NCBI RefSeq assembly: GCF_014195445.1
Contig: NZ_JACIBT010000004.1
Span: 40,692-104,691, forward strand
DNA length: 64,000 nucleotides
Source: Garicola koreensis
GTDB lineage: Bacteria > Actinomycetota > Actinomycetes > Actinomycetales > Micrococcaceae
Direction: 5' to 3'
Under the pieces are notes generated by a model. It had not been told where the DNA came from, searched no databases, and saw only the letters and a program-made list of their open reading frames with translations. The position numbers and the translations under genes are program-made. This document shows, one piece after another, positions 1-8,515 of the stretch (the stretch's first letter is position 1; each line of letters begins with the position of its first letter).

Positions 1-28
1 CGGATGTATCGGGGCTCGTCGCAGTCAT
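1..28 (-). CDS. 5' end of a leftward gene, possibly first gene of a paa operon (partial)
   Basis: Only the first nine codons are in the window. An ATG on the minus strand at 28 is preceded by a purine-rich GAGAGGA ribosome site, and the frame reads MTATSPDTS before running off the edge. The peptide is too short to identify. About 50 bp upstream is a near-perfect PaaR-type palindrome (80-101), so I infer a phenylacetate catabolic gene such as paaA. The start is seen directly; the function is inference from the operator only. Confidence 0.4.
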
Positions 29-79
29 AGGAGTCCTCTCATGCGATTGCGGTGCGGTGCGGTGCACCAGCACACTTCA

Positions 80-101
80 ACTGACCGATCGGTCGGTATT
101 T
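80..101. promoter_or_regulatory. PaaR-like (TetR) operator, copy 1
   Basis: The 22-bp site reads ACTG, ACCG, AT, CG, GT, CGGT, ATTT. From memory, the PaaR consensus of Corynebacterium has an ACCG-N2-CG-N2-CGGT core with ACT and AGT flanks; only the right flank deviates here. It lies just upstream of the gene leaving the left edge. Matching sites occur at 5542-5563 and 32690-32711. The palindrome is visible; the regulator is inferred, and no paaR gene is in the window. Confidence 0.65.
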
Positions 102-162
102 CTGTGCAGTCTATCGTGCCACCGATCACATGACGAGTGCCCGGTTCCTGCTGACCCTGCAG

Positions 163-285
163 GGGCCGGCGAGGCTCGCAGCGCAACATCCACCGGGTGA
201 TCATTCCAAGTCGCTCCCCGGTCCCACGTCCCGTTGCGTTTGAGGCCGGCGGGAGCGAGGCAACGCAACATCGGGCGGGTGGTCA
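163..285. repeat. Imperfect direct repeat and inverted repeat downstream of the Lrp gene
   Basis: Two similar blocks of about 42 bp (about 163-203 and 243-285) share GGCCGGCG, a GCGAGG-type segment, CGCAACATC and GGGTGRTCA. The second ends on the stop codon of the Lrp-family gene, so the first looks like a degenerate copy of that gene end. Within the unit GTTGCGTT (233-240) and AACGCAAC (262-269) form a perfect 8-bp inverted repeat with a loop of about 21 nt, a possible weak terminator for the leftward gene. There is no T tract. Confidence 0.45.
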
Positions 286-819
286 GGGGCCGTCGTCGTC
301 GGGGCTCATGTGGACCTGCTGGGTGTGGTCATCGAAGATCAGTGCCGTCTGCGTGGCCTGGACACAGTTCAGCGACTGGATCCGCTCGAAGATCACCCGG
401 CGAAGCTCCTCCACAGTGCTGGTGCGCACCAGCAGCACCGCGTCGTACTGACCGCCGACCAGTGCCAGATGGCGCACCGCCGGATCGTCGGCCAGGGCCC
501 GGCGCAGCACCTCCCAATCGTCCTGCTTCAGCGTCACAAAGACGTAGGCTGCAGTCTCCAAGCCGGCCGCACGCGGGTCGATGACGGCCGTGTACCCCCT
601 CAGCACACCGGAGGAGCGCAGCCGGGCGATGCGCTCGTAGGTATTGGCCCGGGAAAGGTGCAGCTGCTCTGCGATGCTGGACACCGACTGCCGGGCGTCT
701 CTGCTCAGCGCAGTGAGGATCGCCTGGTCCGTGGCATCCACACGCCGGGGCCGCACTGATCGTCGCTGCCCCAACGCCTGGGGCGCCGTGGATTCCTGAT
801 CGTCCACCATCCGATTCAT
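283..819 (-). CDS. Lrp/AsnC-family transcriptional regulator (BkdR-like)
   Basis: The protein has an N-terminal winged helix-turn-helix (DQAILTALSRDARQSVSSIAEQLHLSRANTYERIARL) followed by a C-terminal RAM/AsnC ligand domain with a GQYDAVL-type core. That is the normal Lrp layout and length, about 178 residues from the ATG at 819. The frame extends to 870, but its first residues do not look like the family and no start has a clear ribosome site. It is divergent from the branched-chain 2-oxoacid dehydrogenase operon, the classic position of BkdR. I infer that it senses a branched-chain amino or keto acid and controls that operon. The 170-bp divergent gap should hold both promoters; GAACC and GGTTC arms are visible near 933-964. 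Confidence 0.85.
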   Translation of the reverse strand: MNRMVDDQESTAPQALGQRRSVRPRRVDATDQAILTALSRDARQSVSSIAEQLHLSRANTYERIARLRSSGVLRGYTAVIDPRAAGLETAAYVFVTLKQDDWEVLRRALADDPAVRHLALVGGQYDAVLLVRTSTVEELRRVIFERIQSLNCVQATQTALIFDDHTQQVHMSPDDDGP

Positions 820-991
820 AGTTTCGGACAATACCAGTGCTGAAGTGCGATCTGAACACAATTCGTCCACTGTTCGTCGGCTGAGACAAGAACAAGTCTG
901 CGATTCCGCCTGTGGGTAGCGGACACATTGGCGAACCGTTCACACTTGAAGGAAATATGGTTCAGGTCACATCTGTATACGGGAGAGCCTC

Positions 992-2260
992 ATGACCGAC
1001 AGCAGCACCAAGAACACAGCACCCGAGAAGACAGCAGCCGGCCCCGCCACGCCGCACCAGGCGGTCGACCACGAGCCGGGCCACGAGAAGGCCGAGCAGG
1101 CCGCCAGGATCCAGGAGGCCAGCCGGTCCTTCGGCATCAGCGCCGAACAGTACATGCTGCCGGCCGCCCAGCAGATCCGCCTGCTGGACCCAGAGGGCGA
1201 GCTGGTGCCGGAGGACCAGCAGGGCACCGGCCCGGGCCACGAGTACCCGATCCCGGAGGACGAGACGCTGCTGCAGGCCTACGAGGCCCTGGTCGCCGGC
1301 CGCCGGGTCAACGATCAGAACTACGCCCTGGTGCGCCAGGGCCGGCTGGCGGTCTACCCCTCCTCACACGGCCAGGAAGCCTGCCAGGTCGGCGCGGCCC
1401 TCGCCCTGGGCGAGGCTGACTGGCTCTTCCCCACCTACCGGGACACCGTGGCCGCGATCGCCCGCGGTGTGGACCCGTTGGAAGTGATGGTCTCCTTCCG
1501 CGGAGACTGGCACTGCGGCTACGATCCGCACCAGTACAAGGTCGGCCCCCAGTCCACTCCGCTGACCACTCAGCTGCTGCACGCAGTGGGCGTCGCCCAT
1601 GCCGCGAAGCTGCGGGGCGAGGACACGGTGGTGCTGGCCATGTGCGGCGACGGCGCCACCAGTGAGGGAGACTTCCACGAGGCCCTGAACTTCGCCGCCG
1701 TCTTCGAGGTTCCGGTGGTGTTCTTCATCCAGAACAATGGCTATGCCATCTCGGTGCCGCTGTCGAGCCAGACCGCCGCGCCCTCGCTGGCCCATAAGGC
1801 CATCGGCTACGGTATGGCCGGCGAACGGGTCGACGGCAACGATATGGTCGCCGTGCTCGCCACCCTGCGCCGGGCGGTTCGACTGGCCCGGGAGAACTCC
1901 ATGCCGCTGCTGGTGGAGGCGATGACCTACCGCATGCAGGCCCACACCAACGCCGACGACGACTCTCGCTACCGGGACGCCGATGAGGTGGAGCACTGGC
2001 AGCGCGCCGATCCGCTGGTGCGGCTGGGCAAGTACCTCACCGCCAAGGGCGCACTCGACGACGACGCCGAGAGCAGAATCGCAGCTGCGGCCGAGGAGGT
2101 CGCCGCCTCACTGCGGCAAGCGATGACCGCAGAAGCGTCCAATGACCCGCTGGAACTGTTCGAACACGTCTATTCGGCACCGACTGCGCAGCTGCGCGAA
2201 CAGCGTGAGAAGCTCGCCGACGAGCTGCAGCGCTCCACCACCGATCAGGGGGCCAATTGA
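992..2260 (+). CDS. bkdA: Branched-chain 2-oxoacid dehydrogenase E1 component, alpha subunit
   Basis: This 422-residue thiamine-diphosphate enzyme subunit decarboxylates branched 2-oxoacids and passes the acyl group to E2. The ThDP-binding motif is clear (GDGATSEGDFHEALNFAA, then an IQNN segment, around residues 215-250), with the usual E1-alpha SSHGQEACQVG and PTYRD segments before it. The first 60 residues are a hydrophilic, Glu/Lys/Ala-rich leader typical of actinobacterial E1-alpha. GGGAGAG precedes the ATG. The stop overlaps the E1-beta start (TGATG), so the subunits are translationally coupled. The divergent Lrp-type regulator favours a branched-chain rather than a pyruvate substrate. 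An acetoin or pyruvate complex cannot be excluded from sequence alone. Confidence 0.9.
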   Translation: MTDSSTKNTAPEKTAAGPATPHQAVDHEPGHEKAEQAARIQEASRSFGISAEQYMLPAAQQIRLLDPEGELVPEDQQGTGPGHEYPIPEDETLLQAYEALVAGRRVNDQNYALVRQGRLAVYPSSHGQEACQVGAALALGEADWLFPTYRDTVAAIARGVDPLEVMVSFRGDWHCGYDPHQYKVGPQSTPLTTQLLHAVGVAHAAKLRGEDTVVLAMCGDGATSEGDFHEALNFAAVFEVPVVFFIQNNGYAISVPLSSQTAAPSLAHKAIGYGMAGERVDGNDMVAVLATLRRAVRLARENSMPLLVEAMTYRMQAHTNADDDSRYRDADEVEHWQRADPLVRLGKYLTAKGALDDDAESRIAAAAEEVAASLRQAMTAEASNDPLELFEHVYSAPTAQLREQREKLADELQRSTTDQGAN

Positions 2261-3303
2261 TGAGCACCGCAACGGCGGCGAAGACCGCCACCACCACCTT
2301 CGCCTCGGCGCTGAACACTGCCATGTCTGACGCCATGGAGCGCGACCCCTCCGTCGTCGTCTTCGGTGAGGACGTCGGCCCCCTGGGCGGGGTCTTCCGC
2401 ATCACCGACGGGCTGACCAAACGCTTCGGCACCGACCGCTGCTTCGACACTCCCCTGGCCGAGTCCGGGATCGCAGGAATGGCCGTCGGCATGGCGATCA
2501 ACGGGATGCGCCCGGTCATCGAGATGCAGTTCGACGCCTTCGCCTACCCCTCCTTGGAGCAGGTCTTCAGCCACATCGCCAAGATGGCCAACCGGACCCG
2601 AGGCCGGGTCAGGCTTCCGATCGTCATCCGCATCCCTTACGGCGGCGGCGTCGGCGGGGTGGAGCATCACTGCGACTCCTCCGAGGCCTACTACGCGCAC
2701 ACCGCGGGGCTGAAGGTCTTCACCCCCGCCAGCGTCGACGACGGCTACCGGATGCTGCGCGAAGCCATCGACACCGATGACCCGGTGGTCTTCTTCGAGC
2801 CCAAGAAGCTCTACTGGTCCAAGGCGGAGGAGGACCTCTCGGCACTGCGTGAGCAGTATGAGAGCGGCGCCTCCGGCCAGGACCACAGCGTGGGTCCGCA
2901 GGGCCGGGCGCGGGTGGTCCGCGAAGGGACCGACGTCTCACTGATCAGCTACGGACCCTCGGTCTCCACTGTGCTCAAGGCCGCCGAGGCCGCCGCCGAG
3001 GAAGGCATCTCCGCCGAGGTTCTGGACCTGCGCAGCATCGTGCCCTTCGACGATGAGGCGCTGCAGCGCACCGTGACCAAGACCGGACGGGCCGTCGTGG
3101 TCGCTGAGGCCCAGGGATTCGTCTCGGTGGCCAGTGAGATCGTCGCACGGGTGCAGGAACGCTGCTTCCACTCGCTGGCCTCACCGGTGCTGCGGGTGAC
3201 CGGCTTCGACATCCCCTATCCGTCCCCGAAGCTGGAGACCCACCACCTGCCCGACGTCGACCGGATCCTCGACGCCCTCGACGAACTGCAGTGGGAGGAC
3301 TGA
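2260..3303 (+). CDS. bkdB: Branched-chain 2-oxoacid dehydrogenase E1 component, beta subunit
   Basis: A transketolase-like protein of about 347 residues that completes the E1 heterotetramer. It shows the family segments FGEDVGPLGGVFRITDGL, FDTPLAESGIAGMAVG, a conserved GGGVGGVEHH region, and the C-terminal transketolase domain (SLISYGPSVSTVLKAAE, then EVLDLRSIVPFD). The ATG at 2260 overlaps the E1-alpha stop by one base; a TTG one codon upstream is less likely. The E2 gene begins two bases after the stop, so the three genes form one tight operon. Confidence 0.92.
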   Translation: MSTATAAKTATTTFASALNTAMSDAMERDPSVVVFGEDVGPLGGVFRITDGLTKRFGTDRCFDTPLAESGIAGMAVGMAINGMRPVIEMQFDAFAYPSLEQVFSHIAKMANRTRGRVRLPIVIRIPYGGGVGGVEHHCDSSEAYYAHTAGLKVFTPASVDDGYRMLREAIDTDDPVVFFEPKKLYWSKAEEDLSALREQYESGASGQDHSVGPQGRARVVREGTDVSLISYGPSVSTVLKAAEAAAEEGISAEVLDLRSIVPFDDEALQRTVTKTGRAVVVAEAQGFVSVASEIVARVQERCFHSLASPVLRVTGFDIPYPSPKLETHHLPDVDRILDALDELQWED

Positions 3304-3304
3304 G

Positions 3305-4759
3305 ATGACCATCTTCAACCTGCCCGATCTGGGCGAAGGCCTGACCGAGGCCACACTGCTGAGCTGGCTGGTCGCTGAGGGCGAGACCGTGCACGTCGAC
3401 CAGCCGATCGCTGAGGTCGAAACCGCCAAGTCCTCCATCGAGGTGCCCAGCCCCTACGCCGGCACCGTGCACACCCTGCACGGCAGCACCGGCGACACCC
3501 TGGAGGTCGGCAACCCGCTGATCACCGTCACCACCGAGGACGACGCCGACTCCCCCGCTGACTCCTCCACCGACGGCCGGGCAGGCGCCCTGTCCTACCG
3601 CGAGGAGGAGCGGGCCGGGACTGCAGCTCCCGAATCCCAGGACACAGATGAGGAGACCGAGGGATCAGGGAACGTGCTGATCGGCTACGGCACTTCCCAG
3701 GCCAGCAGCGCACGACGTCGGCGTAAGCGCTCCGGTGCCCCACGCGCGGACACGCAACGGCCCACAGATGCGGCGGCACAGGGTTCGGCGGCACAGCGTT
3801 CGACGACCTCTCCTGGACCGGCACAGGCTCCGCGGGTCTCTTCTCCCTTGGTGCGTCGCATGGCCCGCCGGCAGGGCGTGGAGCTGCACTCGATCAGCGG
3901 TTCGGGTCCTGAAGGCCTCATCATGCGCCGCGATGTACTCGCAGCCGGCGAACAGCCTGCGGCGGCTGGGGCCGGGGCACCGCAGCGTGAGCCCGCCCGA
4001 GATGCCGCCCAGCAGGATGCTGCGGCAGCCGCTGGTGCTGTGGATTCCCGCACTGGCCTGGCCGTCCGCGAGCGCGTGGCGGTCACCGGCATGCGTAAGG
4101 CGATCGCGGCGAAGATGTCGCAGTCGCGCCGGGAGATTCCCGAGGCCACGGTGTGGCAGGACGTCGACGTCACCGCACTGTTGGACATGCGCGCGCAGCT
4201 GAAGGACAGCGGCCAGGAAGCACCCTCGGTGCTGGCATTGTTGTCCCGCTTCGTCGTCGCCGGTCTGCAGCGCTACCCGGAGCTGGCCGCGCGGATCGAA
4301 CACACCGACGCCGGGGATCAGATCGTGCACTTCGCCGGCATCAACCTGGGCTTCGCCGCCCAGACCGAGACCGGCCTGGTGGTGCCCGTGGTGCGCGAGG
4401 CCCAGCGGCTCTCCGCACGGGGGTTGAACACCGAGATCCGCCGGCTGGCGGAATCGGCGCGCGACGGCCAGATCAGCAGCAAGGAGATGTCCGGCGGCAC
4501 CTTCACGGTCAACAACTACGGCGTCTTCGGCTCCGACGGCGCCACCCCGATCATCAACCACCCCGAGGCCGCCATCTTGGGCATCGGCCGCATCATCGAC
4601 CGGCCCTGGGCCGTGGGCGGCGAGCTGGCGGTGCGGAAGGTGACGACCCTGACGCTGGCCTTCGACCACCGGGTCTGCGACGGCGGTGCGGCCGGAGGCT
4701 TCCTCAACTTCGTGGCGACCTGTATGGGAGACCCCACCGCCGCCCTGGCCGATCTCTGA
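3305..4759 (+). CDS. bkdC: Lipoamide acyltransferase, E2 component of the 2-oxoacid dehydrogenase complex
   Basis: The 484-residue protein has the standard E2 order. A single lipoyl domain covers residues 1-80, with lipoylated Lys about 42 in VETAKSS. A long Ala/Gln/Ser-rich linker follows, then a peripheral-subunit-binding domain (about 175-215: SPLVRRMARRQGVELHSISGSGPEGLI), another linker, and the 2-oxoacid acyltransferase core. The catalytic DHRVCDGG places His at about 455. No E3 gene follows, so the complex probably borrows a dihydrolipoyl dehydrogenase encoded elsewhere. The next gene is convergent after about 48 bp. Confidence 0.93.
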   Translation: MTIFNLPDLGEGLTEATLLSWLVAEGETVHVDQPIAEVETAKSSIEVPSPYAGTVHTLHGSTGDTLEVGNPLITVTTEDDADSPADSSTDGRAGALSYREEERAGTAAPESQDTDEETEGSGNVLIGYGTSQASSARRRRKRSGAPRADTQRPTDAAAQGSAAQRSTTSPGPAQAPRVSSPLVRRMARRQGVELHSISGSGPEGLIMRRDVLAAGEQPAAAGAGAPQREPARDAAQQDAAAAAGAVDSRTGLAVRERVAVTGMRKAIAAKMSQSRREIPEATVWQDVDVTALLDMRAQLKDSGQEAPSVLALLSRFVVAGLQRYPELAARIEHTDAGDQIVHFAGINLGFAAQTETGLVVPVVREAQRLSARGLNTEIRRLAESARDGQISSKEMSGGTFTVNNYGVFGSDGATPIINHPEAAILGIGRIIDRPWAVGGELAVRKVTTLTLAFDHRVCDGGAAGGFLNFVATCMGDPTAALADL

Positions 4760-4807
4760 AGCGACCCGAGTGGTTCAGTACGGGGCAGTTCGGTACGGTC
4801 ACTATGG

Positions 4808-5185
4808 TCAGTACGGCGCGGCCAGCTTGCTGAACATCGGAAAGTGCTTGACGTTGCGGGTGAACAGCCGCGCATCGAGGGCCCGGGCAGTGGCGGCGAT
4901 CGCCAGGTCCGCGGAGTCGATGCCCTGGTTGCCCGGCAGCCACTGACGTCCGAGTTCGCCCGCGATCTCGGCGATCCTGCCGTCCAGTGGGTGCCAGTCG
5001 AAGGCGCTGAACAGGCCCCGGGTCGCCTCTTCCTCCCGAGGCCGCATACCGGCCAATACTTCCAACCTGGTCACCTCGCTGGCATGCAGGGGACCTTCTG
5101 CCCGCGCATCCCGCAGAGCCGCAGCGGCCGCTGGGTCGCCGCGGAGGACGTCGATGAGAACGGAGGTGTCGACGACGACGGTCAT
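4808..5185 (-). CDS. vapC: VapC-type PIN-domain toxin
   Basis: A 125-residue PIN-domain ribonuclease, the normal size of a VapC. The first acidic residue is in VVDTSVLIDVL at the N-terminus; further acidic residues appear in ASEVTRLEVLAG and in the central GIDSADLAIAATA segment, and RLFTRNVKHF marks the C-terminal fold. It should cleave RNA and be neutralised by the adjacent antitoxin. Its ATG shares one base with the antitoxin stop (TAATG), the usual coupled arrangement. The target RNA cannot be read from sequence. Confidence 0.88.
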   Translation of the reverse strand: MTVVVDTSVLIDVLRGDPAAAAALRDARAEGPLHASEVTRLEVLAGMRPREEEATRGLFSAFDWHPLDGRIAEIAGELGRQWLPGNQGIDSADLAIAATARALDARLFTRNVKHFPMFSKLAAPY

Positions 5186-5436
5186 TACGCAGCTGCCTCG
5201 TCCAAACGCGCGCCGGAGCGAAGGCGCTCAACATAGGCTGCGCCCTCGGGTCCCCGCCCATCCCAAGCCCCAAGCGCAGCCTCAATGGCTTGGAGATCCG
5301 CTTCTGCGTCGCGCCCGGACCCGTAGGTCCTGGTGACGGCATCTCGGATCAGAGCAGAGATCGACCTGCCCGACCGCACTGCCTCCGCGTCCAGCAGCCG
5401 ACGCTCCTCAACTGTCAGCGAAATCTGAGTCCGCAT
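5185..5436 (-). CDS. vapB: Ribbon-helix-helix antitoxin (VapB-type)
   Basis: An 83-residue protein beginning MRTQISLTVEERRLLD, the beta strand and first helix of a MetJ/Arc (CopG-type) DNA-binding domain, followed by SGRSISALIRDAVTRTY. The C-terminal part is acidic and flexible and would bind the toxin. Four in-frame ATGs (5457, 5454, 5439, 5436) precede this peptide; the upstream ones lie inside a long palindrome, so I chose 5436. No ribosome site is visible, so the message may be leaderless. It should repress its own promoter together with VapC. Confidence 0.82.
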   Translation of the reverse strand: MRTQISLTVEERRLLDAEAVRSGRSISALIRDAVTRTYGSGRDAEADLQAIEAALGAWDGRGPEGAAYVERLRSGARLDEAAA

Positions 5437-5458
5437 CATGATGTAATCATACATCATG
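5437..5458. promoter_or_regulatory. Palindromic operator at the vapBC start
   Basis: Perfect 9-bp arms CATGATGTA and TACATCATG flank the 4-bp centre ATCA, directly abutting the antitoxin start. Ribbon-helix-helix antitoxins bind such palindromes to autoregulate. The palindrome is seen directly; its role is inference. Confidence 0.7.
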
Positions 5459-5541
5459 TGTCTGCCAGAAGGTGCTGCACTAGAATCGATATCAGGCTAT
5501 GACCCGTGATTGACGCCATAGTCGCCCCATGACAAGGTATT

Positions 5542-5563
5542 AGTGAACGATCGGTCAGTTAAT
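5542..5563. promoter_or_regulatory. PaaR-like (TetR) operator, copy 2
   Basis: The site reads AGTG, AACG, AT, CG, GT, CAGT, TAAT and keeps the central spacing of the PaaR-type palindrome with symmetric deviations. It ends two bases before the GGAGG ribosome site of the thiolase gene, so a bound repressor would block transcription start or elongation. It is the weakest of three matching sites in the window. Confidence 0.6.
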
Positions 5564-5575
5564 CGGAGGTCTGCC

Positions 5576-6778
5576 GTGTCCCAACCCGCTTTTCTCGTCT
5601 CAGGAACCCGCACACCAGTGGGCCGGTACGGTGGCGCGCTCTCCGCAGTGCGTCCCGATGACCTTGCCGCCCTGGTGATCCGCCAGGTGGTGGAGGAGTC
5701 CGGTGTTCCCTCTGCTGAGGTGGACGAGGTGATTCTGGGCAACGCCAACGGCGCCGGTGAGGAGAACCGCAATGTGGCCCGCATGGCCTGGCTGCTGGCC
5801 GGCTATGAAGACACGGTCCCCGGTATGACGGTGAACCGGCTGTGTGCCTCGGGCATGTCCGCGATTGCTTCGGCGCAGCAGATGATCGCCGCAGGTGCCG
5901 CCGATATCGTCGTCGCCGGTGGGGTGGAGTCCATGTCGCGGGCACCGTGGGTGATGGCGAAGCCGCAGAAGGCCTTTGCCGGTCCCGGAGAGGTGGTGGA
6001 CACCTCCATCGGGTGGCGGTTTGTGAACCCCAAGCACCTGGAGCACGATAAGCGCACCTTCTCCATGCCGGAGACCGCAGAGGAGGTCGCCCGGGTTGAT
6101 GGCATCTCCCGTGCGGACGCCGATGCCTTCGCACTGCGCTCTCAGCAGCGGGCGACGGCGGCCATTGACTCCGGTCGGCTGGCCCGGGAGATCACCTCGG
6201 TGGAGGTGGCTGGCCGTAAGGGCGCGGTCACCGTGGTGGACACTGATGAGGGGCCCCGGCCCGAGACCACCCTGGAGGGTCTGAGCGGACTGCGCTCGGT
6301 GGTCACCCCCGGCGGTGTGGTCACCGCCGGCAATTCCTCCTCCCTCAACGACGGTGCCTCAGCGGTGATCGTGGCCTCCGAGCGCGCCGTGGAGAAGTAC
6401 GGCCTGAGCGCCCGCGCCCGGGTGGTCGGCTCCGCCAATGCCGGAGTCCCCCCGGAGGTGATGGGAATCGGGCCGGTCCCGGCGACGCAGAAGGTACTGG
6501 AACGCGCCGATTGGCAGTTGGATGATCTTCAGGCCGTGGAGCTCAACGAAGCCTTCGCCACCCAGTCGCTGGCCTCGATGCGCCGGCTGGGTCTGGATGA
6601 GGAGATCGTCAACACCGACGGCGGCGCCATCGCGTTGGGCCACCCGTTGGGCTCCTCGGGCTCCCGCATCGTACTGACCCTGCTGCGCCGGCTCGAGGAC
6701 GACGGGCTCACCCGGGGCCTGGCCACGATGTGCGTGGGTGTGGGTCAGGGATCGGCCATGCTCATCGAGAAGGTCTGA
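5576..6778 (+). CDS. paaJ: Acetyl-CoA acyltransferase, beta-ketoadipyl-CoA thiolase-like
   Basis: A 400-residue thiolase with the nucleophilic Cys in [10 protein letters not shown] (about residue 90), the catalytic His in [14 protein letters not shown] and the second Cys in TMCVGVGQG. The segment [17 protein letters not shown] is characteristic of the PaaJ/PcaF branch, which cleaves 3-oxoadipyl-CoA to succinyl-CoA and acetyl-CoA. I place the start at GTG 5576, six bases after GGAGG; an upstream GTG at 5543 falls inside the operator. Hydratase and dehydrogenase genes follow within a few bases. The operator upstream links the operon to phenylacetate degradation. Confidence 0.88.
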   Translation: MSQPAFLVSGTRTPVGRYGGALSAVRPDDLAALVIRQVVEESGVPSAEVDEVILGNANGAGEENRNVARMAWLLAGYEDTVPGMTVNRLCASGMSAIASAQQMIAAGAADIVVAGGVESMSRAPWVMAKPQKAFAGPGEVVDTSIGWRFVNPKHLEHDKRTFSMPETAEEVARVDGISRADADAFALRSQQRATAAIDSGRLAREITSVEVAGRKGAVTVVDTDEGPRPETTLEGLSGLRSVVTPGGVVTAGNSSSLNDGASAVIVASERAVEKYGLSARARVVGSANAGVPPEVMGIGPVPATQKVLERADWQLDDLQAVELNEAFATQSLASMRRLGLDEEIVNTDGGAIALGHPLGSSGSRIVLTLLRRLEDDGLTRGLATMCVGVGQGSAMLIEKV

Positions 6779-6783
6779 GCCTG

Positions 6784-7590
6784 ATGCAGCTGGACGCTGA
6801 AGACTTCACTGCGCTGACTGTCACTGAGGGCGAGGATCGGCTGCACGCGCAGCTGAACCGGCCCGAGGTGCGCAATGCGATCGACTCGACCATGATCACG
6901 GAGCTGCACGCCGTCTGCGAGCACCTGGAGGCCTGTCCGAAGATCCTGATCCTCTCGGGCACCGAATCCGGCGGCAAAGGCATCTTCGCCTCCGGAGCCG
7001 ATATCGGCCAGCTGCGTCAGCGTCGTCGTGATGATGCGCTGCGCGGGATCAACTCCGCCGCCTTCGACCGGCTGGCCAAGCTGCCGATGCCGGTGATCGC
7101 CGCGCTGGACGGCTTCGCCCTGGGCGGCGGCGCCGAACTGGCCTGGGCCGCGGACTTCCGGGTTGCCACCGATCAGGTGAAGATCGGTCAGCCCGAGACG
7201 GGGCTGGGGATCATCCCCGCCGCAGGCGCCCTGTGGCGGCTGAAGGACCTAACCGGTGAGGCCATGGCCAAAGAGATTCTCTTCGCCGGCAGGATCCTGA
7301 ACGCGGACGAGGCGCTGGCCCACGGGCTGGTCTCCTCACTGCACGCGGCGGACGAGCTGCTGGGCGCCGCCCACGAGCTTGCCGACCGCATCGGCCGACA
7401 GGATCCGCTGGCCGTGCAGGTCTCCAAACGGGTCTTCGCCATGCCGCGGGAGGCCCACCCCCATGTGGACAACCTCGCCCAGGCCATCCTCTTCGAATCT
7501 GAGGCGAAGTTCGACCGGATGCAGGCCTTCCTCGACAAGAAGGCCAAGCGAGCAGAGCAGCCCACGAACAACGGCACGAAGGAATCCTGA
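6784..7590 (+). CDS. Enoyl-CoA hydratase/isomerase family protein
   Basis: A 268-residue crotonase-fold protein. The oxyanion-hole segments are visible (SGGKGIFASGADIGQL and ALDGFALGGGAELAWAADFRVA), and both acidic positions expected of a hydratase are present (Glu in GGGAELAW and Glu in IGQPETGLGIIPAAG). The ATG at 6784 lies five bases after the thiolase stop; a longer reading into the thiolase is unlikely. Next to a PaaJ-like thiolase and a hydroxyacyl-CoA dehydrogenase it should hydrate an unsaturated intermediate of ring-opened phenylacetate or of fatty acids. Whether it corresponds to PaaF or PaaG cannot be settled here. Confidence 0.87.
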   Translation: MQLDAEDFTALTVTEGEDRLHAQLNRPEVRNAIDSTMITELHAVCEHLEACPKILILSGTESGGKGIFASGADIGQLRQRRRDDALRGINSAAFDRLAKLPMPVIAALDGFALGGGAELAWAADFRVATDQVKIGQPETGLGIIPAAGALWRLKDLTGEAMAKEILFAGRILNADEALAHGLVSSLHAADELLGAAHELADRIGRQDPLAVQVSKRVFAMPREAHPHVDNLAQAILFESEAKFDRMQAFLDKKAKRAEQPTNNGTKES

Positions 7591-7595
7591 TACAG

Positions 7596-8495
7596 ATGAG
7601 CGAGCCCGCCAATCACCAGCCCACTGAGACCGCACAGCCCACCGTGGAGGTGCCCGCCCGCGTGGGGGTGCTCGGAGGCGGCCGCATGGGTGCTGGCATC
7701 GCCCACGCGTTTTTGATCTCCGGGGCTGAGGAGGTCGTCGTCGTCGATGTCAACGAGGCCGGTGCCGAAGCCGCCCGGCAGCGCATCGAGGCCGACCTGC
7801 AGGCCTCCCTGGAGCGTGGGAAGATCACTGGCGAGCACAATGACTTCGCGGAACGGCTGACCGTGAGCACCGCCTACGCGAACTTCGCCCGCTGCGGCCT
7901 GGTGGTCGAAGCCGTCCCCGAAGATCAGGGCCTCAAAGTTGCGGCCTTGACCCGGGTGGAGCAGCAGCTGGGCGACGACGCCTACCTGGCCACCAACACC
8001 TCATCGCTCTCCGTGTCTGATCTGGCAAAGAACCTGCAGCGCCCGGACCGCTTCTGCGGACTGCACTTCTTCAACCCGGTGCCAGCCTCCAAACTGGTGG
8101 AGGTGGTGCTGGCTGAACAGACCAGCCAGCAGCTCGCCGAGGAAGCCTCACAGTGGGTGCAGCAGCTGGGCAAGACACCGGTGGTGGTCAGCGACTCCCC
8201 CGGCTTTGCCTCCTCCCGGCTGGGAGTGGCCATCGGCCTAGAAGCCATCCGCATGGTCGAAGACGGCGTAGCCGACCCCAAAGCCATCGACGACGCCATG
8301 GTGCTGGGCTATAAGTTCCCCATCGGCCCACTGGCGCTGACCGACCTGGTCGGCTTGGATGTGCGCCTGGGCATCGCCGAGTACCTGCACTCCGAGCTGG
8401 GGGGACGCTTCGCGCCACCACAGCTGATGCGCGATATGGTGGCCCGCGGGGAGCTGGGCCGCAAAACCGGCCAAGGCTTCTTCACCTACGAATAG
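7596..8495 (+). CDS. paaH: 3-hydroxyacyl-CoA dehydrogenase (PaaH/3-hydroxybutyryl-CoA dehydrogenase type)
   Basis: A 299-residue single-function dehydrogenase. The N-terminal Rossmann fold shows GVLGGGRMGAGIAHAF at about residues 22-40, the catalytic region reads FCGLHFFNPVPASKLVEVV, and the C-terminal 3HCDH domain ends in GRKTGQGFFTYE. It oxidises 3-hydroxyacyl-CoA with NAD to 3-oxoacyl-CoA, the step just before the thiolase of the same operon. It starts five bases after the hydratase stop. A general fatty-acid role is possible; the PaaR-like operator upstream of the operon favours phenylacetate catabolism. Confidence 0.88.
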   Translation: MSEPANHQPTETAQPTVEVPARVGVLGGGRMGAGIAHAFLISGAEEVVVVDVNEAGAEAARQRIEADLQASLERGKITGEHNDFAERLTVSTAYANFARCGLVVEAVPEDQGLKVAALTRVEQQLGDDAYLATNTSSLSVSDLAKNLQRPDRFCGLHFFNPVPASKLVEVVLAEQTSQQLAEEASQWVQQLGKTPVVVSDSPGFASSRLGVAIGLEAIRMVEDGVADPKAIDDAMVLGYKFPIGPLALTDLVGLDVRLGIAEYLHSELGGRFAPPQLMRDMVARGELGRKTGQGFFTYE

Positions 8496-8515
8496 ACCAA
8501 TGATTGGAATATTGG

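Noticed and set aside
3665..4669. 334-codon leftward frame over the E2 gene
   Set aside because: Complementary-strand shadow of the E2 linker and core; no recognisable domain.
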